From: Quadrisphaera granulorum
GTDB taxonomy: Bacteria; Actinomycetota; Actinomycetes; Actinomycetales; Quadrisphaeraceae
Assembly (NCBI RefSeq): GCF_003149145.1
Contig: NZ_QGDQ01000028.1
Span: forward strand, 1 to 62,878
Direction of reading: 5' to 3'
Length of the DNA: 62,878 nt
The translations under genes and the position numbers were made by a program. Below the pieces are notes generated by a model. It was given only the letters and a program-made list of their open reading frames with translations, did not search any database and had not been told where the DNA came from. This document shows positions 42,917 through 51,374 of this stretch, one piece after another; the stretch's first letter is position 1; every line of letters starts with the position of its first letter.

Positions 42917-43456
42917 TCAGTCGGTCACGATGCGACGCAGCACGTCCACAAGACCGCTGACCTCCGCCGCGAACGTGGTGAGCAGCTCCTCGTCGCGATC
43001 GGTGAACGGGGCGTCCACGCCGAACCGGATCAGTGCGACACCCCCCACGACCTCGTCGGCCGAGCCGATCACCGGCGCGGCGATGCCAGCGCGGACGCGG
43101 TAGCGGGTGAGCACCTCGCTCTGGACCGCTGACACGTCGACGGGCAGGCGACCGCTCGGAACGTGGTAGCGGATCACCTGGCGCTCGCGGACCACGGAGC
43201 GCCAGGTGCCGCTGTCCTCCACGGCGGCGGTCGCCTCCATGATCCGGGGGACGGAATCCCTGAGCTCCTGGTGGGGGTGGTACCAGGCCACCGGTGGCAG
43301 GCGGAGCCCGTCGCCGCTGAGCCGGCGCAACGACGCGCCCTCCGAGGTGGCTAGGAACAGCTGCTCCAGCAGCTCTCGCAGCAGCTCGCTCAGGCGCTGC
43401 TCCCGCGTCGTGGCGACCTTCTGCAGCAGCCACTCCCGGGCAGCGTCCACGGTCAT
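42917..43456 (-). CDS. GAF-domain protein (paralogue 2)
   Basis: This 179-residue single-GAF protein is a clear paralogue of the one at 36242-36772: LRRLSGDGLRLPPVAWYHPH, YRVRAGIAAPVIGSADEVVG and LIRFGVDAPFTDRDEELLTT. It begins MTVDAAREWLLQKVATTREQ. It has no output domain. The upstream gap to the chemoreceptor gene holds GGGCCGATCGGC (43522-43533), the core of the DosR-box-like palindrome found at 36861, with a degraded right end. Confidence 0.75.
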   Translation of the reverse strand: MTVDAAREWLLQKVATTREQRLSELLRELLEQLFLATSEGASLRRLSGDGLRLPPVAWYHPHQELRDSVPRIMEATAAVEDSGTWRSVVRERQVIRYHVPSGRLPVDVSAVQSEVLTRYRVRAGIAAPVIGSADEVVGGVALIRFGVDAPFTDRDEELLTTFAAEVSGLVDVLRRIVTD

Positions 43457-43782
43457 CCCCCATCTCGCTGCCCCAGAGCGTCCCCGTCGACGGTCGTGCT
43501 CTCACCCTCGACGGGCGGTGCGGGCCGATCGGCGACAGTACCCGCGCCGTGCGCGCACGGCCCACCGAGATGCCCCTGCGTCACCGCGGCTGGGGACCAG
43601 CACGCCTTCGGAGTCGGAAGGCTCGCCATCGCGGGCCCTACGTCCCGTGACTCCCCGTCCTCCCTCGAGGACGCCACGGCGGTGCCGATGCTGCTCACCG
43701 TACTCACCGCTGAGCGCGCCGTGCGTCACTGCCAGAGCAGAGCAGGCAGTCGAACATGCAGTCGAACAAGGAGCTGACCCCG
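43457..43782. other. Gap between the GAF gene and the first chemoreceptor
   Basis: This 326-bp divergent region contains a partial DosR-box-like palindrome and the chemoreceptor ribosome binding site (AAGGAG at about 43769). Open frames in it are GC-driven shadows. I see no further gene. Confidence 0.5.
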
Positions 43783-45291
43783 ATGGGAACGTCACGGAAC
43801 CACCTCGCCGGAGCTGGTGCTGTGCTCACCGCAGTGGCCTGCGTTGCAGCCCTCGCCTCCGCCGCCACCGGCGCCACCGGCGGTGGTCTGCGGTGGGGCC
43901 TCGCGGGCGTCGCCGCGGCCGCCGCGGCGCTCGCGTGGTGGGTGGCTGCCCAGCGATCAGCCCGGGCCAGCCGCGTGCTCGCCCGGTGGTGCGCCGAGGT
44001 GGCCTCCGGTCGCCTCGACCACCTCGATCAGCTGCGGGCAGCAGGGCACGGGTCGCAGGCCGTGGCCGACGCACTGGCCTCGCTCGCCTCTCCCCTGGCC
44101 CAGATCGCCCCCGAGGCCCGGCTGTTGACGGTCGCCGGGGAGGAGCTCGGGATCATCGGCGACACCCTCGCGGACGGCGCGGAGGCCACCACCCGCGCGG
44201 CGCAGGCCATCTCCGCCTCCGCCGGAGAAGTGAGCGCTGGGGTCCAGGTTGCCGCGACCGCCTCGTACGAGCTCATGGCCTCCATCGAGGAGATCGCCCG
44301 CTCCACCACCGAGGCCAGCGACGTCTCGCGGCAGGCCGTCGCCTCCGCCACCGTCGCGAGCCAGTCGATCGAGGCTCTCGGCGTCTCCTCGGCGCAGATC
44401 GGCGACGTCGTGAAGGTCATCACCTCCATCGCCGAGCAGACCAACTTGCTAGCTCTCAACGCCACGATCGAGGCGGCGCGAGCGGGTGAGGCGGGCCGCG
44501 GCTTTGCCGTCGTCGCCAACGAGGTGAAGGACCTCGCGCGGGAAACCGCCGAAGCCACCGACCGCATCAGCCGCATGGTAGGCCAGATCCAGGAGGACTC
44601 CGCCGGAGCAGTCACCTCCGTCAAGGTGATCCGGACGGTGATCGACCAGATCATGCAGTCGCAGCTCACCATTGCCTCAGCTGTCGAGGAGCAGACCCAG
44701 GTCACCCAGGAGGTCAGCCGCGCGACAGCCGGAGTGGCATCGCAGGCGGGCCGCATCGCCGAGGAGATCGTCACCGTCGCCGAGCGGGCCCAGCTGAACG
44801 TCGACGCGGCCCGGCGCAGCCGGCTGGCAGTGCGCGAGATCGAGCGCATGGGACTGCAGATGACCTCAGTCACCTCGTCGATCGCCGTCGCGAGCGCGGG
44901 CGAGGAGGGGACCTTCCGGATCTCCTGGGACCGGACGAGCAACCGCCTCACGGACACGTGCACCGGCATCTGGTCGGACGAGACCTGCGCGGCGTACGTC
45001 CGGGAACTCAGCGCCGCCTACGAGACGGCACCCGCAGGGTGGACGTTCCTGGTCGACTTCAGCCAGCACCCGGCGCAGTCGGCGCGCATCCAGGAGACGC
45101 ACCAGTCGATGATGGCGGCGGCGGTGGCCCACGGACTCGTGCGGTGCGCGTTCATCGCCAACAACCCGCTCGTGGCGATGCAGATGCAACGGCTGTCGGA
45201 CAGGACGGGCTTCCCGGTCACGTACGTCGCGGACGCGGCGGAGGCTCAGGTGGTGCTGCGTGCCGCCGAGGCCTCCAGGCCTGTGAGCTGA
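43783..45291 (+). CDS. Methyl-accepting chemotaxis protein with a C-terminal STAS-like domain
   Basis: This 502-residue protein has two N-terminal membrane helices with almost no periplasmic loop, then a signalling domain whose hairpin tip is intact ([20 protein letters not shown], then [15 protein letters not shown]). After the signalling helices, about 120 extra residues form an alpha/beta domain ([52 protein letters not shown]) resembling STAS/SpoIIAA-like proteins. Classical receptors lack this. The ATG with AAGGAG nine bases upstream was preferred over one 27 bases earlier. Confidence 0.85.
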   Translation: MGTSRNHLAGAGAVLTAVACVAALASAATGATGGGLRWGLAGVAAAAAALAWWVAAQRSARASRVLARWCAEVASGRLDHLDQLRAAGHGSQAVADALASLASPLAQIAPEARLLTVAGEELGIIGDTLADGAEATTRAAQAISASAGEVSAGVQVAATASYELMASIEEIARSTTEASDVSRQAVASATVASQSIEALGVSSAQIGDVVKVITSIAEQTNLLALNATIEAARAGEAGRGFAVVANEVKDLARETAEATDRISRMVGQIQEDSAGAVTSVKVIRTVIDQIMQSQLTIASAVEEQTQVTQEVSRATAGVASQAGRIAEEIVTVAERAQLNVDAARRSRLAVREIERMGLQMTSVTSSIAVASAGEEGTFRISWDRTSNRLTDTCTGIWSDETCAAYVRELSAAYETAPAGWTFLVDFSQHPAQSARIQETHQSMMAAAVAHGLVRCAFIANNPLVAMQMQRLSDRTGFPVTYVADAAEAQVVLRAAEASRPVS

Positions 45292-45377
45292 CCACTGACA
45301 CGACCCTCCGGCCGGAGCGGGAGCCACTCGCGGGCGTCCCGTCGCCGCATCTGTTCACGGACAAGAGCACGACGCAG

Positions 45378-45395
45378 GTCCTCCCCGGGGAGGAC
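45378..45395 (+). other. 18-base perfect palindrome in the leader between receptors
   Basis: GTCCTCCCCGGGGAGGAC lies in the 192-bp gap between the two chemoreceptor genes, followed by GAAAGACC, which can pair with GGTC just before it. It may be a terminator or a structured leader of the second receptor. It does not match the c-di-GMP-I riboswitch consensus that I know. Confidence 0.45.
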
Positions 45396-45483
45396 GAAAG
45401 ACCCATGGGCAGTAGCTCTCATCCCGACGAGAACACCGTGGGGTCCGCTTCGGGCCGTCCACTCGAGACCAGGGGGAAAACTC

Positions 45484-47070
45484 GTGATCCGCCGCTTCAC
45501 CGATCTGCGCATCGCAGCCAAGCTCCACCTCGGCTTCGCGATGGTGTGCGCGCTGCTGCTCGCCGTCGCCGGCATCGGAGCCGTCAAGCTGGGTGAGGCC
45601 CAGGATCGCCTGATCGACCTCGACGTCAGCGGGCTGCGATCCGTGCAGACCACGGAGCGCACGTGGACCGCCTTCCTGCAGGTGCGCTTCGACATGTCGG
45701 CTGCCGCCCTCGCTCCTGACCCCGCCGCCATAGCGACGGCGCTGCGGTCGCTCGATGACGACCAGCACGCGCTCGACGCGGCCTGGCAGGCCTACCTCGG
45801 CACCTCACCGAGCACCAGCGGCGCCCAGCGGGCGTCCTACACGGACGCCCTGGCCGCCTATCGGCAGACGCTTCCGCCCCTGGTGGCGCGCCTGCAGGCC
45901 GGCGACCGCGCGGGCTTCGCCGCGCTGCGGACGCAGACCACCGTGCCAGCGGCGAAGCGGGTCACGGACGCCCTGAGCGCGGTGGTCGAGGCTGAAGCTC
46001 GCGCGGCCGATGCCATGACGTCGCAGGGCCGTGCCGACCACCGCGACGCACTGCTCTTCCTCGGGGCGTGCACCCTGCTCGGGATGCTCCTGGCGATCGT
46101 CATCGCGACGGTGATGGCGCGGTCGGTGAGTCGTCCGCTGGCCCGCGTCGTCGACGTCGTCGACGGACTCGCGCAGGGACGGCTCGACGGGCGTGTGGGC
46201 CTGCACCGGCGTGACGAGATCGGCCGGCTGGCCGCCTCCACGGACGCCTCCGTGAGCGCTCTGCGGGAGGTGCTGCAGGCCATTCGGGACGAAGCCAACG
46301 ACCTGGGCACCTCGGCCAGCACCCTCGCGGGGGTCGCGGCCCAGCTCGCCTCGGGGGCGGAAGAGTCCAGCTCGCAGGCCCAGGTGGTCGCCGCGGCCTC
46401 CGAGGAGGTCACGGTGTCGATCTCGACGGTCGCGGCCGCCGGTGAGGAGATGACCGCGGCGATCACCCAGATTGCTACCGCCACCAGCGAGGCCTCGCAG
46501 ATGGCCGCCTCGGCGGTGACCGCGGCGGGCTCGGCGGGCGGCGCGATCGAGCGGCTCGGGGTGTCCAGCAAGGAGATCGGCGACGTCGTCAAGCTCATCA
46601 CCTCCATCGCCGAGCAGACCAACCTGCTGGCGTTGAACGCCACCATCGAGGCTGCCCGCGCCGGGGAGATGGGCAAGGGCTTCGCGGTGGTCGCCGGGGA
46701 GGTCAAAGAGCTCGCGCGGCAGACCGCCAAGGCCACCGAGGACATCACCGCCAAGGTGTCCGCCACTCAGGGTGACGCGGCGGCAGCAGCCTCCGCGGTC
46801 AGCGGCATCGGCGACGTCATCGCCAGGATCGACGAGGTGCAGGCGACCATCGCCGCCGCTGTGGAGGAGCAGTCGGCCACCACGTCCGAGATGGTTCGCA
46901 ACGTCACGGAGGTCTCCACCGGCTCAGCGCAGATCTCGGAAAACATCGCCGGCATCGCCACCGGCACCGAGCAGATCGGCGAGGGTGCCAGCACGACGGC
47001 GGCAGCCGCCGCCTCGCTGGACACCTCGGCGGCGCGCCTGCGCCAGCTCACCGGACGCTTCACCCTCTGA
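45484..47070 (+). CDS. Methyl-accepting chemotaxis protein with a 4HB sensor
   Basis: This 528-residue receptor has an N-terminal helix, a periplasmic four-helix-bundle sensor (about residues 35-190), a second helix, a HAMP domain ([20 protein letters not shown]) and a signalling domain with the tip [20 protein letters not shown] then [21 protein letters not shown] stands before the GTG. No cheA or cheW is in the window. Confidence 0.93.
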   Translation: MIRRFTDLRIAAKLHLGFAMVCALLLAVAGIGAVKLGEAQDRLIDLDVSGLRSVQTTERTWTAFLQVRFDMSAAALAPDPAAIATALRSLDDDQHALDAAWQAYLGTSPSTSGAQRASYTDALAAYRQTLPPLVARLQAGDRAGFAALRTQTTVPAAKRVTDALSAVVEAEARAADAMTSQGRADHRDALLFLGACTLLGMLLAIVIATVMARSVSRPLARVVDVVDGLAQGRLDGRVGLHRRDEIGRLAASTDASVSALREVLQAIRDEANDLGTSASTLAGVAAQLASGAEESSSQAQVVAAASEEVTVSISTVAAAGEEMTAAITQIATATSEASQMAASAVTAAGSAGGAIERLGVSSKEIGDVVKLITSIAEQTNLLALNATIEAARAGEMGKGFAVVAGEVKELARQTAKATEDITAKVSATQGDAAAAASAVSGIGDVIARIDEVQATIAAAVEEQSATTSEMVRNVTEVSTGSAQISENIAGIATGTEQIGEGASTTAAAAASLDTSAARLRQLTGRFTL

Positions 47071-47114
47071 CAGCGCGCGCAGCGTGGCTCGCTGACCGTC
47101 GGGGATGCTGGGGT

Positions 47115-47873
47115 GTGACCTCGGACGAGCTTGTACGGCTCCTCGTCGGCGTCGTCGTCCTGCTCGCCGTCGCCGTCGTCGTGCTGCGCGTCGCCGGGGT
47201 GAGGGTCGGCGCGGCCCCGCTCACGGCCGTCCTGCGCGGCGGGGTCCAGCTCGCCGCGATCGGGCTGGTGCTGGGCGGAGTGCTCGACCACGCACCGCTG
47301 GCGTCCGCAGCCGTACTGGCGGTGATGCTCACCACCGCGGTGTGGACGGCGTCACGCCGACTGGCGTCGCTGCAGGGCCTCGCCGCCGCGCGACGCGCCG
47401 TCGCGCTGGCGTGCACGGCGGGCGCCGTCGTCGTCCTCGGGGTGGTCTTCGCGGTGGGGGTGCTGCCGTTCGAGGCGCGCTATGTGGTGGCTCTCGGAGG
47501 CATCGTGCTCGGCGGCACGATGACCTCGGCGACGCTCGCCGGGCGGCACCTACTGGCGGGGCTGATCGCGCGGCGCGACGAGGTGGAAGCGTGGCTCTCC
47601 CTGGGCGCCACCCCACGGCGGGCCGTGCTGGACGTGGCCCGCGCCGCGGTGGCCGAGTCACTCGTTCCGGTGCTCGACCAGACCCGCACCACGGGGCTGG
47701 TGACGCTGCCGGGCGCATTCATCGGTGCACTGCTCGGCGGCGCGAGTCCGCTGGACGCGGCGCGGTTCCAGCTCATCGTGCTGGCCGGGCTCATCGCCGC
47801 GGGCAGCGTGGTGGCGGTGCTCGTGACGACACTGCTGGGAGCCCCGCGGGTACTGCCGACCGGCACTCCCTGA
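47115..47873 (+). CDS. FetB/YbbM-type (UPF0014) ABC permease
   Basis: This 252-residue protein has about seven helices and the signature region VPVLDQTRTTGLVTLPGAFI, then GALLGGASPLDAARFQLIVL. In E. coli FetAB is linked to iron export under oxidative stress. No FetA-type ATPase neighbours it, so the partner must be elsewhere. GATGCT lies five bases before the GTG. Confidence 0.8.
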   Translation: MTSDELVRLLVGVVVLLAVAVVVLRVAGVRVGAAPLTAVLRGGVQLAAIGLVLGGVLDHAPLASAAVLAVMLTTAVWTASRRLASLQGLAAARRAVALACTAGAVVVLGVVFAVGVLPFEARYVVALGGIVLGGTMTSATLAGRHLLAGLIARRDEVEAWLSLGATPRRAVLDVARAAVAESLVPVLDQTRTTGLVTLPGAFIGALLGGASPLDAARFQLIVLAGLIAAGSVVAVLVTTLLGAPRVLPTGTP

Positions 47874-48005
47874 AGTGCCCGCACCTGCACGGCACCTGGG
47901 GCTTCGCATCCAAGGTGCTGGGCGGGGGCGCCGTCGTCATCTGCGCGTCAGACACCAGTCCTAGCGTCGGCCGAGCCCGCCGCTGATGACCTCAAGGAGC
48001 ACGCT

Positions 48006-48950
48006 GTGCAGCCCATCACCACCGCCGTCCTCGCGACGGCGTCCGCGGCGCCCGCCGCAGCGCACCACCTGAGCTGGATCGAGGCCGCCGTCGTCGGAAT
48101 CCTGCAGGGCGTCTCGGAGCTGTTCCCCGTGTCCAGCCTCGGTCATGCGGTGCTCGTCCCGGCGCTGGTCGGAGGCACCTGGGCGCGCGACCTCGACGTC
48201 TCCGCCCCCGGCTCGCCCTACCTGGCGTTCATCGTCGGGATGCATGTGGCCACGGCCGCGGCGCTGCTGCTCTTCTACCGCCGCGACTGGGCGCGCATCG
48301 CCGTCGGGCTGACCTCCTCGGTGCGTCACCGGCGGATCACCGGCCCCGACGCGCGCCTCGGCTGGCTGCTCATCGCGGCGACGGTGCCGGTCGGGCTCGT
48401 GGGCCTCGCGCTCGAGCATCCGCTGCGCACGCTGCTGGCCCGGCCCGTGCCGACGGCGGTGTTCCTCGTGCTCAACGGGGTCGTGCTGTTCCTGGTCGAG
48501 CGGAGCGCCCGCGGCGGCGTAGCCGCGCCTGCGTCCGCGTTGTCGTCATCAGAGCTCGCGACGGACCGGCGCCTGGCTGCGCTGTCACTGCGCACCGCCG
48601 TGCTGGTCGGGTCGGCGCAGATCGCGGCGCTCGCACCGGGCATCAGCCGCTCAGGCGTCACGATGGTCGCGGGGCTGCGCGCGGGGCTGCGCCACCAGGA
48701 CACCGCCCGCTTCTCGTTTCTTCTGGCCACGCCCGTCATCGCCGCGGCCGGGCTGCTGAAGCTGCCGGAGCTGTTCGGTCCGATGGGCGACGGCATTCGC
48801 GGGCAGGTGCTGCTCGGCAGCGTGCTCGCCGGGATCAGCGCCTACGTGGCGGTGCGCTTCCTGGACCGGTGGTTTGCCCACGGGTCGCTGCGGCTGTACG
48901 CCATCTACTGCGTGGTCGCGGGTCTGGTGAGCCTGGCGCTCCTCGTCTGA
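48006..48950 (+). CDS. uppP: Undecaprenyl-diphosphatase (UppP/BacA)
   Basis: This 314-residue membrane enzyme recycles the undecaprenyl carrier for cell-wall synthesis. The two catalytic motifs are present: GILQGVSELFPVSSLGHAVL near the N-terminus and PGISRSGVTMVAG later. About eight helices are predicted. The histidine-bearing first motif varies slightly from the usual SSTGH (SSLGH here). AAGGAG precedes the GTG. A perfect 25-bp hairpin follows. Confidence 0.93.
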   Translation: MQPITTAVLATASAAPAAAHHLSWIEAAVVGILQGVSELFPVSSLGHAVLVPALVGGTWARDLDVSAPGSPYLAFIVGMHVATAAALLLFYRRDWARIAVGLTSSVRHRRITGPDARLGWLLIAATVPVGLVGLALEHPLRTLLARPVPTAVFLVLNGVVLFLVERSARGGVAAPASALSSSELATDRRLAALSLRTAVLVGSAQIAALAPGISRSGVTMVAGLRAGLRHQDTARFSFLLATPVIAAAGLLKLPELFGPMGDGIRGQVLLGSVLAGISAYVAVRFLDRWFAHGSLRLYAIYCVVAGLVSLALLV

Positions 48951-48976
48951 ACGTGGGGCACCGGGCTGGCGCGCCC

Positions 48977-49035
48977 GTGATCATGCAGAAGACCCGCACT
49001 TCTCGGCCGAAAGTGCGGGTCTTCTGCATGATCAC
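48977..49035. terminator. 25-bp perfect hairpin between convergent genes
   Basis: The arms 48977-49001 and 49011-49035 are exact reverse complements around the nine-base loop CTCGGCCGA. The stem contains GAAGACCCGCACTT. It lies between the uppP stop and the convergent DedA stop and is AT-richer than its surroundings. Its size and symmetry recall dispersed palindromic elements that serve as bidirectional terminators in actinobacteria. Confidence 0.85.
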
Positions 49036-49042
49036 CGGGAGG

Positions 49043-49663
49043 TCAGGAACTGCGGCGAGCCCGGAGCAGCTCCACCGCCACCGGGATCAGCGAGACGAGC
49101 ACGACGACGGCGATGATCGGCAGCAAGTACGCGTCGATCCCCGGGATCCGCGTGCCCAGCACGTACCCCGCCAGGGTCACCCCCAGGCTCCACACCAGCC
49201 CGCCGACCACCTGCCACAGCGTGAAGCGCCCCGCCGGCACGCCGACCGTCCCCGCGAGCGGATTCATCAGCGTGCGGACCACCGGGATGAACCGGGCCAG
49301 CACCACCGCCCGCCCGTGGCCGTACCGCGCGAGCACGAGCTCGGCGCGACGCACCCCGGCCTGCAGCTTGGGCCTGTCGGGCCTGTCGAGCAGCGCCGGC
49401 CCCGCGCGACGGCCGATGAGGTAGCCGACCTGCGCCCCGATCAGCGCGCCCGCGGCTCCCGCGATCAGCGCCTGGCCCAGCGGCAGGTGTGCGGCGCTGG
49501 TCGCCGGGGTGGCCGCCAGCAGACCGGCGGTGAAGAGCAACGAGTCTCCCGGCAGGAAGAAGCCGATGAGCAGCCCCGTCTCGGCGAAGAGGATGACGAA
49601 CAGCCCCACCGCGCCGAACGACGCCAGCAGGTGCTGTGGATCGAGCACGCCCACAGGGCTCAC
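49043..49663 (-). CDS. DedA-family membrane protein
   Basis: This 206-residue protein has about five helices and the DedA signature FAETGLLIGFFLPGDSLLFT, with FIPVVRTLMNPLAGTVGVPA later. DedA proteins help recycle lipid carriers (undecaprenyl phosphate flipping) and maintain membrane energy. The GTG overlaps the stop of the upstream gene by four bases (GTGA). It converges on uppP, another carrier-recycling gene. Confidence 0.92.
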   Translation of the reverse strand: MSPVGVLDPQHLLASFGAVGLFVILFAETGLLIGFFLPGDSLLFTAGLLAATPATSAAHLPLGQALIAGAAGALIGAQVGYLIGRRAGPALLDRPDRPKLQAGVRRAELVLARYGHGRAVVLARFIPVVRTLMNPLAGTVGVPAGRFTLWQVVGGLVWSLGVTLAGYVLGTRIPGIDAYLLPIIAVVVLVSLIPVAVELLRARRSS

Positions 49664-50496
49664 TCTTCCAGCGCTGCGGCGGAACCACGCGTCTGAACGT
49701 CGGCGCGCGTCACCGCCAGGAACCCCACCAGGACGGCGATGGCCGCCAGCGCCACCACGGTCACCAGACCGTCACCGAGACCCACCCCACCGCCGATGTG
49801 CGCGGGCTTGCCGAGCCAGTCCGCGAAGGACGCCCCGAACGGACGGGTGAGCACGTACGCGCTCCAGAACGCCACCACCGGACTGAGGCCCAGCCGCCAC
49901 GCGACGAGCGGCACGAGCATCGCCGCGCCGAACAGCAGACCTGCGGGCAGGAAGCCCCAGCCCAGCGCCAACCCGGTGAGGTCACCGGCGGCGGTGCCGA
50001 GGGCGAAGGTCGCCAGCACCGTGGTCCAGTAGAAGAGCTCCCGGCGCGGCGTGTCGACGTCGTGGATCGACAGCGTGCCCTCCACGCGCCACCACACCGT
50101 GAACACCACCGCCACGGCAGCAGCCCAGCCCGCCGTGGTCAGGGCGTAGGAGAGCCCCGTGACCACGTGGGTGATGTCGGCGGTCATGGTGCCGAAGACG
50201 GCGACGGCGCTGACCGCCGTCCAGTAGCGCACCGCGGAGTACTCCCGCGCCCGCAGCTGCCACCACAGCGCCAGCACGAGCGACCCCACGCCGACAGCGC
50301 CGCCGATCACCAGGCTCGTCTCACCGAGCCAGTCAGAGGCGGCCTCGCCCATGCCCGTGGTGAGCACCTTCACCAGCCAGAACGCCACGGTGATCTCGGG
50401 CACCTTCGCCAGCCCCCGCCGCGCAGGTGCGGCGGCCGACACAGCGGCCGACGCGACGGATGTCCGGGGCGTCTGCGGCGTCCGGGATGAGGGCAT
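49660..50496 (-). CDS. COG4705-type membrane protein
   Basis: This 278-residue protein has about eight helices in a repeated pattern: VAFWLVKVLTTGMGEAASDW, then ADITHVVTG, FALGTAAGDLTGLALGWGFL and WSAYVLTRPFGASFADWLGK. The repeated T-x-GEx-x-DW and RP-GAS-ADWL motifs are typical of this uncharacterised membrane family. GGAG stands before the ATG. It is translated together with DedA and is divergent from a two-component regulator that may control it. Confidence 0.85.
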   Translation of the reverse strand: MPSSRTPQTPRTSVASAAVSAAAPARRGLAKVPEITVAFWLVKVLTTGMGEAASDWLGETSLVIGGAVGVGSLVLALWWQLRAREYSAVRYWTAVSAVAVFGTMTADITHVVTGLSYALTTAGWAAAVAVVFTVWWRVEGTLSIHDVDTPRRELFYWTTVLATFALGTAAGDLTGLALGWGFLPAGLLFGAAMLVPLVAWRLGLSPVVAFWSAYVLTRPFGASFADWLGKPAHIGGGVGLGDGLVTVVALAAIAVLVGFLAVTRADVQTRGSAAALEE

Positions 50497-50696
50497 GCGT
50501 GTCTCCAGCGGGGTACGGGGAGTGCTCGGCAGAGCTGCTCCGAGTCTGGGCAGCGCACCTGTCGCCCAGATGACGACTCGGCCGGTCGCGGCACCCGTCG
50601 GACCGTCGCCGCGGCCGTCGACTCTGATGCCAACGCCTGATGCGACAGGTCGCTGGTTCGATGGCCCCCAGCGACGGCGCAGGAGGGTGGGACGAC

Positions 50697-51374
50697 GTGC
50701 GGGTGCTCGTGGTCGAGGACGAGTCGCGCCTGGCAGCGCTGCTCGTGCAGGTGCTCACCGAGGAGGGCTGGAGCGCCTCCGCCGTGTACGACGGCGCGAG
50801 CGGGCTCGCGGCGGTGCGCGCGGGCGGTGTCGACGTCGTCGTCCTCGACTGGATGCTCCCCGACCTCGAAGGCCCCGCCGTCCTGCAGAGGCTGCGCGCA
50901 GAGGGACACGCTGTGCCGGTGCTCATGCTCACCGCCCGCACGGCGCTGGAGGACAGGGTCGCCGCGCTCGACGTCGGCGCTGACGACCACCTCGCCAAGC
51001 CCTTCGAGGTGGCCGAACTGCTGGCGCGCCTGCGGGCGCTGCACCGCCGGGCCAACCCGTCGGTGGTGGCCGCGCAGCGTGCCGGTGACCTCGTAGTGGA
51101 CCCGCAGACCCGGCGCGCCTTCCGCGGGCCGACCGAGGTGGTGCTCACCGCGCGCGAGTTCGACATCCTCGCGCTCCTGCTGCGCGAGGCCGGCCGCACG
51201 GTAACGCGGTACCGCATCCTCGACGAGGTGTGGGACGGCGACACCGACATCGCCAGCAACGTCATCGACGTCCACGTCGGCCGGTTGCGCGGCAAGATCG
51301 ACGGGCCGTTCGGGCGCAACGCCGTGCAGACGCTGCGTGGTGTCGGGTACCGGCTCGACCCCGCCGGTGGCTAG
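50697..51374 (+). CDS. OmpR-family response regulator
   Basis: This 225-residue regulator has a receiver domain (DD pocket VVEDESR, phospho-acceptor in VVVLDWMLPDLEG, Lys in HLAKPFE) and a winged-helix domain (LTAREFDILALLLREAGRTV, ending VQTLRGVGYRLD). AGGAGGG lies upstream of the GTG. Its stop overlaps the kinase start by eight bases. The COG4705-DedA operon stands divergent. Confidence 0.9.
   Translation: MRVLVVEDESRLAALLVQVLTEEGWSASAVYDGASGLAAVRAGGVDVVVLDWMLPDLEGPAVLQRLRAEGHAVPVLMLTARTALEDRVAALDVGADDHLAKPFEVAELLARLRALHRRANPSVVAAQRAGDLVVDPQTRRAFRGPTEVVLTAREFDILALLLREAGRTVTRYRILDEVWDGDTDIASNVIDVHVGRLRGKIDGPFGRNAVQTLRGVGYRLDPAGG

Noticed and set aside
45360-45420. c-di-GMP-I riboswitch upstream of the second chemoreceptor
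   Set aside because: The conserved GCAAAGC and tetraloop-receptor segments of that class are not present; only a palindrome remains.
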